Source of the DNA: an uncultured Alcaligenaceae bacterium
Lineage (GTDB): Bacteria > Pseudomonadota > Gammaproteobacteria > Burkholderiales > Burkholderiaceae_B
DNA length: 59,883 nt
Reading direction: 5' to 3'
Assembly: GCA_937952975.1 (NCBI GenBank)
Contig: CALFXX010000113.1
Span: 1-59,883 of the forward strand
Positions 8,891 through 16,562 of this stretch are shown piece by piece. The notes under the pieces were generated by a model, which was not told the DNA's origin, made no database searches, and saw only the letters and a list, made by a program, of their open reading frames with translations. A program made the position numbers and the translations under genes. Position 1 is the first letter of the stretch. Every line of letters begins with the position of its first letter.

Positions 8891-11080
8891 ATGAATGCAC
8901 GCGTCCCGAATCCTTCACGTCGTCAATTTATTGTTGGCACGACAGCCGTCAGTAGTGGTCTGGCACTTGGTTTACAAATCCCTTTTATTGGCTCGGCGCT
9001 CGCCGCAGAGGCCACCCCTGAAATCGGTGCTTGGGTCGTCATTAAGCCCGATGACACCGTCATCGTGCGCGTTGTGCGCTCAGAGATGGGTCAGGGCACC
9101 ATCACAGGTTTGGCTCAGATGGTCGCTGAAGAGCTTGAGTGTTCCTGGAGCAAGGTCACTGTTGAATACCCAACACCCGGCGAGAGTCTCAAACGCAAGC
9201 GTGTGTGGGGTGATTTTTCGACCGGCGGTAGCCGCGGTATTCGAACCTCAGAACAGTATGTGCGCAAAGGCGGTGCTGCTGCACGCATGATGCTGGTGCA
9301 AGCCGCAGCCGACGAATGGAAAGTACCCGCTGCAGAGTGCGTGGCTGCTGAAAGCGTCATCACACACAAGCCAACTGGTCGTAAAGTCGCGTTTGGCAAA
9401 GTGGCTGAGGCCGCCTCAAAGATTGCCGTTCCAACAGAGATCACCCTAAAAGATCCCAAAGAATGGAAGATTATCGGTAAGCCTTTGAACCGCATCGACA
9501 CGTTTGCCGATAAAGTTACTGGCAAGCAAGTGTATGGTCTGGATTTAACGATGCCTGGCATGCTTGTGGCCAACATCAAAGAGTGCCCCGTTTTTGGCGG
9601 TAAGGTGAAAAGCTTTGATGACAGCAAAGTGAAGGGCATCAAAGGCGTCAAGAAAGTGATGAAGGTGGGTGAAACCGCCGTCGCGGTCGTAGCCGAGACC
9701 TTCTGGATTGCAAAGACGGCACTTGATCAAGTTGCGATTGAGTGGGATGAGGGCCCAAATGCAAAAGTATCGAGTGCGTCGATCGCTAAGATGCTTGAAG
9801 AGGGTTTGACCGCTGAGCAGGCGTTCGTGGGTAACACGCGTGGTGATACCAAGGCTGCAATCACGGCTGCAGTGAAAAAGACCGAAGCGACGTACTTTTA
9901 TCCGTTCTTGAACCATGCGCCGATGGAACCGATGAACGCTACGGCTAAATGGACGCCAGAGCGTTGCGAGGCCTGGGTGCCAACGCAAGATGGTGAGGCC
10001 TCATTAGCTGCGGTCATCGCCGCCTCGGGTCTTGCGGCTGAAAAGTGCGAGGTCTACAAAATCAATCTGGGTGGCGGTTTTGGTCGTCGTGGCGCGTTTC
10101 AAGACTACACCACCCAAGCGGTCAATATTGCCAAGCAGATGCCTGGCACCCCGATCAAACTGATCTGGACGCGCGAAGAAGACATGACGCAAGGTCGTTA
10201 TCATCCCGTCATGATGTGTAAGCTGACCGGTGCCTTCGACAAGGATAAAAACTTGACTGGCGTGCACATGCGCTTGTCAGGCCAGTCAATCTTGGCTGCG
10301 GTGCGCCCAGCGGTGGTTGAGCAACAAAAAGGTCGTGATCCCTTGGTCTTTCAAGGTGTGTTCGACGGTGGTGAGCATGGCTTTGGTTACGAGTTTCCAA
10401 ATCAGTTAATGGATCATGCAATGCGTAACACCCACATTCCGCCAGGCTTTTGGCGTGGGGTGAACGTGAATCAAAACGCAGTGTTCATCGAATGTTTTAT
10501 GGATGAGCTTGCCGAGGCCGCTGGGGTCGACGCAGTTGAGTTCCGTCGTAAATTTATGGGTAAGTTTCCTCGTAATTTAGCGGTACTCAACGCTGTGGCT
10601 GACGGTATTGGTTGGACCAAGCCCGCTGCGCCTGGCGTGTTTCGCGGTGTCGCGCAGATGACTGCCTTTGGTAGTTATGTGGCCGCTGCCTGCGAACTCT
10701 CTGTGACAGACGGTACCAAGGTCAAGATTCATCGCATCGTTGCAGCGACGGATTGCGGCTATGCCGTGAATCCTGCGCAAATTAAGCGTCAAGTGTCTGG
10801 CTCGTTCGTTTACGGTTTGTCGGCGTTGTTTGAAGAAGAGTGCACCGTGAAAGACGGCCGCATCGAACAGAAAAACTTCGACACCTTTGGTTCAATCCGT
10901 ATTGCGCAAATGCCAAAAGTTGAAACGATTATTTTAGAAGGTGGTGGCAAAGAGTGGGGCGGTATTGGCGAGCCTACGATTTGTGTCGCAGCACCAGCAG
11001 TGCTCAATGCAATTTATCGTGCAACCGGTAAGCGTTTGCGTACTGTGCCTTTGAAAAATAGTGGTATGACCTTGGTATGA
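8891..11080 (+). CDS. iorB: Molybdopterin-binding subunit of an isoquinoline 1-oxidoreductase-like enzyme (pair 2)
   Basis: A 729-residue catalytic subunit, paralogous to the one at 6001. The start at 8891 follows AAGGGG by 6 bases and puts a Tat signal at the N-terminus (SRRQFIVGTTAVSSGLALG). The frame is open upstream into the previous gene, but that extension would bury the signal. Motifs MGQGTITGLAQMVAEEL, GGGFGRRG, FWRGVNVNQNAV and GGIGEPT are present, including the putative catalytic glutamate. The stop TGA overlaps the ATG of soxX, so this gene is translationally coupled to the sulfur-oxidation genes. The product probably sits in the periplasm with the Sox proteins and could pass electrons to the neighbouring c-type cytochromes; that link is inferred. 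Confidence 0.88.
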   Translation: MNARVPNPSRRQFIVGTTAVSSGLALGLQIPFIGSALAAEATPEIGAWVVIKPDDTVIVRVVRSEMGQGTITGLAQMVAEELECSWSKVTVEYPTPGESLKRKRVWGDFSTGGSRGIRTSEQYVRKGGAAARMMLVQAAADEWKVPAAECVAAESVITHKPTGRKVAFGKVAEAASKIAVPTEITLKDPKEWKIIGKPLNRIDTFADKVTGKQVYGLDLTMPGMLVANIKECPVFGGKVKSFDDSKVKGIKGVKKVMKVGETAVAVVAETFWIAKTALDQVAIEWDEGPNAKVSSASIAKMLEEGLTAEQAFVGNTRGDTKAAITAAVKKTEATYFYPFLNHAPMEPMNATAKWTPERCEAWVPTQDGEASLAAVIAASGLAAEKCEVYKINLGGGFGRRGAFQDYTTQAVNIAKQMPGTPIKLIWTREEDMTQGRYHPVMMCKLTGAFDKDKNLTGVHMRLSGQSILAAVRPAVVEQQKGRDPLVFQGVFDGGEHGFGYEFPNQLMDHAMRNTHIPPGFWRGVNVNQNAVFIECFMDELAEAAGVDAVEFRRKFMGKFPRNLAVLNAVADGIGWTKPAAPGVFRGVAQMTAFGSYVAAACELSVTDGTKVKIHRIVAATDCGYAVNPAQIKRQVSGSFVYGLSALFEEECTVKDGRIEQKNFDTFGSIRIAQMPKVETIILEGGGKEWGGIGEPTICVAAPAVLNAIYRATGKRLRTVPLKNSGMTLV

Positions 11081-11517
11081 CCAAAGGGGGTATTAGGTGG
11101 GCCCGAGCGATAAGTCTTTGGCTAGCCTGCCTCAGCCCCCTGCAAGCGCAAGTCTTTGTCGGTGACGCGATTAACGCGTCGCTGTCAGGGCAACCGGGCG
11201 ATACAGTACGTGGGCGTGCTCTGGTATTGAGTCGCCAGGGTGGATTGTGTATCTTGTGTCATAGCGGACCGTTTCCTGAAGAACGTTTTCAGGGCACGCT
11301 TGCCCCTGATTTAGCCGCGAGTTCTGCTGCCTTGTCTGCAGAGCAACTGCGCGCTCGAATCGTGGATGCCAGCCGCTTTAACCCCGATACCATCATGCCC
11401 TCGTATTTTCGTGCCGAGGGTTTTATGCGGATCGCGCCGCAGTTTGCAGGCAAAACAATCTTGACGGCACAAGAAATTGAAGATGTTGTAGCTTTTTTAG
11501 TGAGCTTAAAACAGTGA
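11077..11517 (+). CDS. soxX: SoxX, monoheme c-type cytochrome of the SoxAX complex
   Basis: A 146-residue periplasmic cytochrome. A short signal peptide is visible (hydrophobic ISLWLACLSPLQAQ, cleavage near residue 25). The heme site is CILCH (C58, C61, H62), and M107 in NPDTIMPSYF is the likely distal ligand. The C-terminus GKTILTAQEIEDVVAFLVSLK follows the family pattern. SoxX works with SoxA to attach a sulfur substrate oxidatively to the SoxY cysteine and takes up the electrons. The ATG overlaps the stop of the molybdenum enzyme subunit and the stop overlaps the GTG of soxY, so the genes are tightly coupled. Confidence 0.88.
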   Translation: MTKGGIRWARAISLWLACLSPLQAQVFVGDAINASLSGQPGDTVRGRALVLSRQGGLCILCHSGPFPEERFQGTLAPDLAASSAALSAEQLRARIVDASRFNPDTIMPSYFRAEGFMRIAPQFAGKTILTAQEIEDVVAFLVSLKQ

Positions 11518-11957
11518 CAGTCACTCGAAGAACCTTTGTGATGGGTGCGGCCGTAGCCAGCGTGTTGCCTGTGCTAGACGCTTGGGCAACAGTTGATGAT
11601 GCCACGCAAGCTGTTGAAAAAATCTTGGGTAATCAAAAAGCGACGGTTGGGCGTGTCTCGCTAGATATTCCGCCTTTGGTTGAAAACGGTAATCTGGTGA
11701 CCATGAAGGTCTCAGTACAAAGCCCGATGACCGAGGTCGATTATGTGCGTGCGATCCACATTGTGGCTGAGGGCAATCCCTTGCCTAATGTGGTCAGTTT
11801 TTTCTTATCGCCTCGTGCTGGGCGCGCGGCGATTACCACTCGTATCCGCTTAGGTGATTCGCAGCGGGTCAGGGCGATCGCACAAATGAGTGATGGTTCT
11901 TTTTGGCAAGGCGACGCAGCGACGCTTGTGACGCTTGCGGCCTGTACAGAGGTGTAA
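11514..11957 (+). CDS. soxY: SoxY sulfur carrier with an unusual C-terminus
   Basis: A 147-residue SoxY family protein with a Tat-type signal (TRRTFVMGAAVASVL), starting at a GTG that overlaps the soxX stop. The carrier body (LDIPPLVENGNLV, VRAIHIVAEGNPLPNVVSFFLSP, RIRLGDSQRVRAIAQM) matches the family. In canonical SoxY the sulfur substrate is bound on a swinging GGCGG tail. Here the tail reads TLAACTEV: one cysteine (C144) remains, but it is flanked by Ala-Ala and Thr-Glu-Val, and it sits fourth from the end instead of third. The upstream frame is continuous, so this is not an obvious frameshift. The codons of the altered tail also hold the AGAGG ribosome site of soxZ. Confidence 0.85.
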   Translation: MTVTRRTFVMGAAVASVLPVLDAWATVDDATQAVEKILGNQKATVGRVSLDIPPLVENGNLVTMKVSVQSPMTEVDYVRAIHIVAEGNPLPNVVSFFLSPRAGRAAITTRIRLGDSQRVRAIAQMSDGSFWQGDAATLVTLAACTEV

Positions 11958-11958
11958 T

Positions 11959-12288
11959 GTGAGCAAGACCTCGCGCACGATTGTCACGATGCCTGGCACG
12001 GCAAAAAAAGGTGAAATCCTCGAGATTCGCATTATCGTGCAGCACGATATGGAGTCTGGTTTTCGTCATACCGAAACTGGGCAGCGAGTGCCCCGCGACA
12101 TCATTCGCGATTTTCTGTGCACCTATAACGGTGTCGAAGTGTTTCGTGTTGAGTTGCACCCAGCGATGGGCGCAAACCCCTTGATTGTTTTTACGACCAC
12201 TGCGACCGAAACTGGCACGCTAGAATTCAAATGGTCTGGGGACAATGGCTATGCGTCGAGTACGACGAGCACGCTCACTGTGACGTGA
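11959..12288 (+). CDS. soxZ: SoxZ, partner of the SoxY sulfur carrier
   Basis: A 109-residue SoxZ with no signal peptide, exported as a complex with Tat-bearing SoxY. Family features are TIVTMPGTAKKGEILEIR, the GFRHTETGQRVPRDII stretch and the C-terminal FKWSGDNGY. I chose the GTG at 11959, one base after the soxY stop, because AGAGG (11948-11952) stands 6 bases before it. The frame extends further upstream but would add non-family residues. The stop overlaps the ATG of soxA. Confidence 0.88.
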   Translation: MSKTSRTIVTMPGTAKKGEILEIRIIVQHDMESGFRHTETGQRVPRDIIRDFLCTYNGVEVFRVELHPAMGANPLIVFTTTATETGTLEFKWSGDNGYASSTTSTLTVT

Positions 12289-13163
12289 TGCCTCTGAGCA
12301 CCCCGATGCCTCGGCGCAACGGCAAGCCTCTGAGCAGCCGGCTGTCATCTAAGCGATCGTTCTTGTTGTCTAGCCTGTATTGCCAGTCGTTGCCGTTCAC
12401 GACGTTGCTATGTCTGGGCCTGTTGCTGCTGTTTAACGTACATAGCCGGGCCGATCCAGTTGGGTCAGAGCGCCAGTCCAGCTACGCCTTGATGTCGCCC
12501 GATACCAAAGCGATGCAAGACGATCCGCTTCTAAACCCAGCAACATTTGCGGTCTTGGATGGTCAGGTCTTGTGGCAAGAGGTTACCGGCAAAAAAAATC
12601 AGTCGTGTGCCTCTTGCCATGGGGATGCGACGGTATCCATGAAGGGCGTTGCGGCCAGCTTCCCTAAGGTGAGTTCAGCGGGCCAGTTGTTCAATCTTGA
12701 AGGACGTATCAATCAGTGTCGCGTTGAACAGCAGGCCGCGTCGCCCTTTGCCCTTGAGAGCAAACCACTTTTAGCACTTGCAGCGTTTGTAGCCAATCAG
12801 TCTAAGGGCATGCCTATTAGCGTTGAACGCACGCCCGCCAATGAGGAGGCGCTGGCGTCGGGTCAGCGCTTGTTTAACCAGCGGATGGGACAATTAAATT
12901 TGTCGTGCGCCCAATGCCATGCTGAACGCGCGGGCCAAAAGCTTGCTGGCAATCCGATCCCTCAAGCGCATCCAACGGCGTATCCAATTTATAGGCTTGA
13001 GTGGCAGACCGTTGGCTCGCTTGAGCGGCGCCTGCGTAACTGTCTGGTAGGCGTACGTGCAGAACCCTATGCGTTTGGCTCTGCCGAGTTGCTTGAGCTT
13101 GAGCTCTTTTTAGCCTGGCGCGCGCGCGCGATGCCACTTGAGAGCCCGGGCGTTCGTCCTTAA
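12288..13163 (+). CDS. soxA: SoxA, diheme c-type cytochrome of the SoxAX complex
   Basis: A 291-residue diheme SoxA. The ATG overlaps the soxZ stop, and a hydrophobic signal segment lies at about residues 36-50. Heme sites are CASCH (107-111) and CAQCH (207-211). C144 is the probable distal ligand of the first heme. C252 in RNCLVG is the expected cysteine persulfide ligand of the second; the 42-residue gap from the second heme cysteine to C252 matches the well-studied diheme SoxA proteins. So the sulfur-conjugating active site looks intact although SoxB is not encoded nearby. The flavoprotein gene follows 22 bases downstream. Confidence 0.87.
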   Translation: MPLSTPMPRRNGKPLSSRLSSKRSFLLSSLYCQSLPFTTLLCLGLLLLFNVHSRADPVGSERQSSYALMSPDTKAMQDDPLLNPATFAVLDGQVLWQEVTGKKNQSCASCHGDATVSMKGVAASFPKVSSAGQLFNLEGRINQCRVEQQAASPFALESKPLLALAAFVANQSKGMPISVERTPANEEALASGQRLFNQRMGQLNLSCAQCHAERAGQKLAGNPIPQAHPTAYPIYRLEWQTVGSLERRLRNCLVGVRAEPYAFGSAELLELELFLAWRARAMPLESPGVRP

Positions 13164-13185
13164 AAGACTATCGCGAGGTCACACC

Positions 13186-14460
13186 ATGAAGCGTCGTCAA
13201 TTTCTCTATCGCACAGGTGCCGTATTGGCTTCAGGCCTGGCGTTTCCGAGTATCGTCCGCGCCGACCTGAAGGCTGCTCGAGTCTTGGTCATTGGGGCGG
13301 GCTATGGTGGGGCTACAGCTGCAAAATATCTCCGCCTGTTGTCTGATGGTCATTTGAACGTCACCGTGATCGAACCAGAGTCTTCGTTTGTGTCATGCCC
13401 ACTGTCTAATTTGGTGCTCGGTGGCTCAAGTGACTTGTCTGAGTTGAGCGTTTCGTACGATGCTTTGCAGAAGCAGCACGGTGTATCGTGGGTGCGGGAT
13501 TGGGTACTGGCCATTGATTCGATTCAAAAAACTGTTCAACTGAAATCCGGTAAGACCCTGAACTACGATAAATTAGTGTTGTCACCTGGCATTGGTCTGA
13601 TGATGGACAGCATTGAAGGTCTGACCCAGGCCAATCAGGCCGAGGTGACGTTGCAGGCTTGGAAGGCAGGGCCTGAAACCCTTGCACTACAAAAGCAGTT
13701 GCAAAACATGCCTGATGGCGGCGTGTATGCGCTGAGCGTCCCCGAGGCACCGTTCAGATGTCCGCCCGGGCCTTACGAAAGAGCGTGTCAGGTTGCTGCC
13801 TACTTTAAAAAGTACAAGCCTCGGTCAAAAGTGTTGGTGTTGGATGCAAACGAAGATGTTGTGTCAAAGCCCGGCCTGTTTAAAAAGGCCTGGGCAGATT
13901 TGTATCCAGGCATGATCGAATACCGTTCATCGCATAATCTGGTCAAGATCGATGCGTCGACCAAGACGCTTCGATTTGATATTCAAGAGCCTGTGCAGGC
14001 AGATGTCTTGAACGTCTTGCCGCGTATGCGTGCGGCTGAACTTGTGGTGCAAGCGGGCTTAGCGAATTCAAATAAGCGTTGGGCTCAGGTTAATTTTTTG
14101 AACTTTGAATCGACAGCCGCGAAAGATATCCACATTTTGGGGGATTCGACCCAAAATGCCGCCTTCATGCCCAAGTCGGGCCATATGGCAAATCAGCATG
14201 CCAAGGTGGCAGCGGCAGCCATCGTGGCCGAGTTGCGTGGGTTTGCACTGAATCCTCAGCCGGTTTTAACCAATACCTGTTACAGCTTTGTGAGTGCAAC
14301 AACGGTCGTGCACGTGGCCAGCGTTCACCAATATAGCGCCGCAGAGAAGACTTACAAAACCGTTGCGGGTTCGGGAGGGGTCTCTTCGGCTCCTAGCGAA
14401 TTAGAGGGCACCTATGCCTGGGGCTGGGCACGTAATATTTGGGCCGACAGTCTGTTGTAG
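13186..14460 (+). CDS. soxF: Flavocytochrome c sulfide dehydrogenase flavoprotein (SoxF/FccB type)
   Basis: A 424-residue FAD protein related to the flavoprotein subunit of sulfide dehydrogenase. It has a Tat signal (KRRQFLYRTGAVLASG), an FAD-binding VLVIGAGYGGATAA and the C-terminal FCSD region. C71 (VSCPLSN) matches the cysteine that binds FAD covalently, and C192 (FRCPPGPYE) and C365 (TNTCYSF) match the redox-active disulfide pair. After removing ~28 signal residues their spacing agrees with the characterised enzyme. I chose the ATG at 13186, preceded by GAGG; the frame runs 16 codons further upstream. No cytochrome subunit lies next to it, so SoxX, SoxA or another cytochrome may accept its electrons. 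Likely role: periplasmic sulfide or sulfane sulfur oxidation. Confidence 0.85.
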   Translation: MKRRQFLYRTGAVLASGLAFPSIVRADLKAARVLVIGAGYGGATAAKYLRLLSDGHLNVTVIEPESSFVSCPLSNLVLGGSSDLSELSVSYDALQKQHGVSWVRDWVLAIDSIQKTVQLKSGKTLNYDKLVLSPGIGLMMDSIEGLTQANQAEVTLQAWKAGPETLALQKQLQNMPDGGVYALSVPEAPFRCPPGPYERACQVAAYFKKYKPRSKVLVLDANEDVVSKPGLFKKAWADLYPGMIEYRSSHNLVKIDASTKTLRFDIQEPVQADVLNVLPRMRAAELVVQAGLANSNKRWAQVNFLNFESTAAKDIHILGDSTQNAAFMPKSGHMANQHAKVAAAAIVAELRGFALNPQPVLTNTCYSFVSATTVVHVASVHQYSAAEKTYKTVAGSGGVSSAPSELEGTYAWGWARNIWADSLL

Positions 14461-14520
14461 CCGTCTTCTTTATAAATTTTCGCTTGACAACGTAGTCGGG
14501 TTGGTTTGACAATCAATCAT

Positions 14521-14550
14521 CAGTATACGAACAGTCAGTATACGAACCGT
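14521..14550 (+). promoter_or_regulatory. 15-bp tandem repeat, probable operator of the MarR regulator
   Basis: Two adjacent copies, CAGTATACGAACAGT (14521-14535) and CAGTATACGAACCGT (14536-14550), differ at one base and end 15 bases before the marR start. Each holds the palindrome GTATAC. Two TTGACA hexamers lie just upstream (14484-14489 and 14506-14511), so the repeats occupy the core promoter region. The arrangement is typical of autoregulation by the downstream MarR protein. GTATACGA recurs at 8355-8362. Confidence 0.55.
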
Positions 14551-14565
14551 TAACCAAGGCTTGTC

Positions 14566-15180
14566 GTGACCAAAAGTGTGCGTGTGGTGCCACCTAAATC
14601 AGGCCGCAAATCTATTGCAGCTTCGCCGCCTGCTCTGGTCGTCGTGCCGACTGAGCCCAAGTTGGTACCCACTGTTTCAACGGCCAACCACACGATTTGG
14701 GATCGACCAGGTTATTTGGTTCGCAGGCTGCACCAAATTCATGTGGCTATGTTTTCGGCCCGCGTGGCTGACGGGCAAGTGACCCCAGTGCAGTTTGGTC
14801 TCCTTAGCATTTTGATCAGTCGACCGGGTATTGATCAGGCCACCTTAGGGGCCGAGCTTGGACTAGATCCCGCTAACGTCGCAGAGATTCTTAGGCGTCT
14901 GGAAGACCGTGGTCTGTTAACGCGTGTCGTAGACCCTTTGAATCGTCGTCGTAAATTATGTCTGGCTACGGTAAGCGGTAAAAAATTCGTGCAGCGTTAT
15001 CAAAAAGATATGCAACTGTCGCAACAGCAATTGCTCAGTCCGCTGAATCCCGCTGATCGTCAGGTGTTTATGGAACTGCTTGGGCGACTGGTCGAGGGCA
15101 ATAACGAAAGTGGCCGAACCTCACTACGGCCGGGTGGCGAAGCCTTGAAGGCGCGTGCGCGCCGTGTACGCGAATCCTGA
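14566..15180 (+). CDS. MarR family transcriptional regulator
   Basis: A 204-residue winged-helix repressor-type protein. The MarR core covers about residues 45-170: a dimerisation helix, then QFGLLSILISRPGIDQATLGAELGLDP as the start of the helix-turn-helix, and LLTRVVDPLNRRRK as the wing. A basic, proline-containing N-terminal tail of ~40 residues and an Arg-rich C-terminal tail flank it. The start is GTG at 14566. It heads the transcript of the preA-hyuAB genes and sits 3' of the sox genes, with a tandem repeat in its promoter. It is the obvious candidate regulator for the catabolic island, probably responding to a pathway ligand. Confidence 0.85.
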   Translation: MTKSVRVVPPKSGRKSIAASPPALVVVPTEPKLVPTVSTANHTIWDRPGYLVRRLHQIHVAMFSARVADGQVTPVQFGLLSILISRPGIDQATLGAELGLDPANVAEILRRLEDRGLLTRVVDPLNRRRKLCLATVSGKKFVQRYQKDMQLSQQQLLSPLNPADRQVFMELLGRLVEGNNESGRTSLRPGGEALKARARRVRES

Positions 15181-15243
15181 GGCCTTGAACGTCTTTTATT
15201 GATTTAATCTATTTAATCTCGCTTGATAATTTAGGGGCAACGT

Positions 15244-16560
15244 GTGGCTGATCTCTCTTTAGATTTTTGTGGCGTCAAATTTAAGAATCCGGTGGTGATT
15301 GCGTCGCTCGAAACGACCAATAGCCCTGAAGTGATTCGCGAGTGTGTCGATGCAGGTGCGGGTGGCATGATCATCAAGACCCTGACCGATATCGAAGATA
15401 TGGCGCGTTTAACTCAAAATTCAAAGTACGCGATTTTGAATGAAAAGAATGAACTGATTAAAGGTAAGGTCAATAAAAACTTTGTGTTCTACAGCCGCTC
15501 AGGCTACTCAAGTACACCGTTGCGCGAATGGATTCCGCACTTAAAGGACTTGAATAAGTACGCTCAAGACCAAGGCTCTCATTTGATCGGTAGCGCAGGT
15601 GGCAAAACCATGCAAAGCTGGATCGACATTTGCCGCACCATTGAAGATTGCGGCTTACCCATGGTCGAGCTGAACTTCGGTTGTCCCCACCCCGCCATGA
15701 TGCCTGGGGTGCATGGCGGCTCGATGATTGGGCAAGAACCCGAGGTGGCGCGCGAGGTGACTGCGCGTGTCTGCGAGGCCGTCAATATCCCGGTCGTGAT
15801 TAAGCTCACGCCAGATCAGTCGCGTGTGCTTGATGTTGCACGGGCTGTCAAAGAGGCGGGTGCCGCTGGGGTGACCGCCACCAATCGCTACACGGGTTTT
15901 TCGGTAGACATTGAAACTGGTCTGCCACGCTTAGGTGGGCCCGCAGGCATCGGTGGGGTGTGGGCAAAAGCGTTATCGCTGCGTTGGGTCAACCGCATCT
16001 ACACCGAGCTCGGTATGCCAATCACTGGTTCAAACGGTATCTATGATCACAAGGACATTGTTGAGTTCATCATGACCGGTGCGCCTTTGGTGCAGGTCGG
16101 CTCAGTGTTAATGCTCAAAGGGATTAAGTATCTTCCCAATATGATCACTGGCCTTGAAAACTTTATGGATAGTCATGGCTATCCAGACATTGCCTCGATG
16201 ACAGGCATTGCCTCACGTGCGGCGGTTAAAGATTATGGCGAGCAATTTCGTAAGCCTCGCATGCATAGTGAAATTGCCTCTGAAGCTTGTAAAAATCCGA
16301 GCTGTACGATTTGTATTCAGACTTGTTTTTACGATGCGCTGGCGCAAGGCGATGGTTCGGTCGAGTCAATTCATGCTAACTGTATTGGTTGCGAGATGTG
16401 CACCCAAACTTGTCCTTTTGATGCCACGACCATGCACACAACGACCGATGAGCAGCGCGCTTTACAAGAGTTTTTCTCGATCAAAGAAAATGTCTTTGAA
16501 ACGAAGAAATTTGAAAAAGGTTTTGAGCGCGGTATCAAGCTCTCAAAAGTTAAGGGCTAA
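15244..16560 (+). CDS. preA: PreA-like dihydropyrimidine dehydrogenase subunit (FMN, 2x[4Fe-4S])
   Basis: A 438-residue protein with a dihydroorotate-dehydrogenase-type FMN barrel followed by a ferredoxin domain. Barrel features: NPVVIASLETTNS, ELNFGCPHP, VVIKLTPD, GSNGIYD and VQVGSVLM. The C-terminal part (about residues 345-400) carries CKNPSCTICIQTC and CIGCEMCTQTCPFD, two [4Fe-4S] motifs. In E. coli PreA works with PreT, an NAD-dependent flavoprotein, to interconvert uracil and dihydrouracil. No preT is present here, so another electron partner must serve it or the gene lies elsewhere. The GTG start at 15244 sits 63 bases after marR; hyuA follows 2 bases after the stop. The context suggests ring reduction before hydrolysis by HyuAB. 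Confidence 0.85.
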   Translation: MADLSLDFCGVKFKNPVVIASLETTNSPEVIRECVDAGAGGMIIKTLTDIEDMARLTQNSKYAILNEKNELIKGKVNKNFVFYSRSGYSSTPLREWIPHLKDLNKYAQDQGSHLIGSAGGKTMQSWIDICRTIEDCGLPMVELNFGCPHPAMMPGVHGGSMIGQEPEVAREVTARVCEAVNIPVVIKLTPDQSRVLDVARAVKEAGAAGVTATNRYTGFSVDIETGLPRLGGPAGIGGVWAKALSLRWVNRIYTELGMPITGSNGIYDHKDIVEFIMTGAPLVQVGSVLMLKGIKYLPNMITGLENFMDSHGYPDIASMTGIASRAAVKDYGEQFRKPRMHSEIASEACKNPSCTICIQTCFYDALAQGDGSVESIHANCIGCEMCTQTCPFDATTMHTTTDEQRALQEFFSIKENVFETKKFEKGFERGIKLSKVKG

Positions 16561-16562
16561 GC

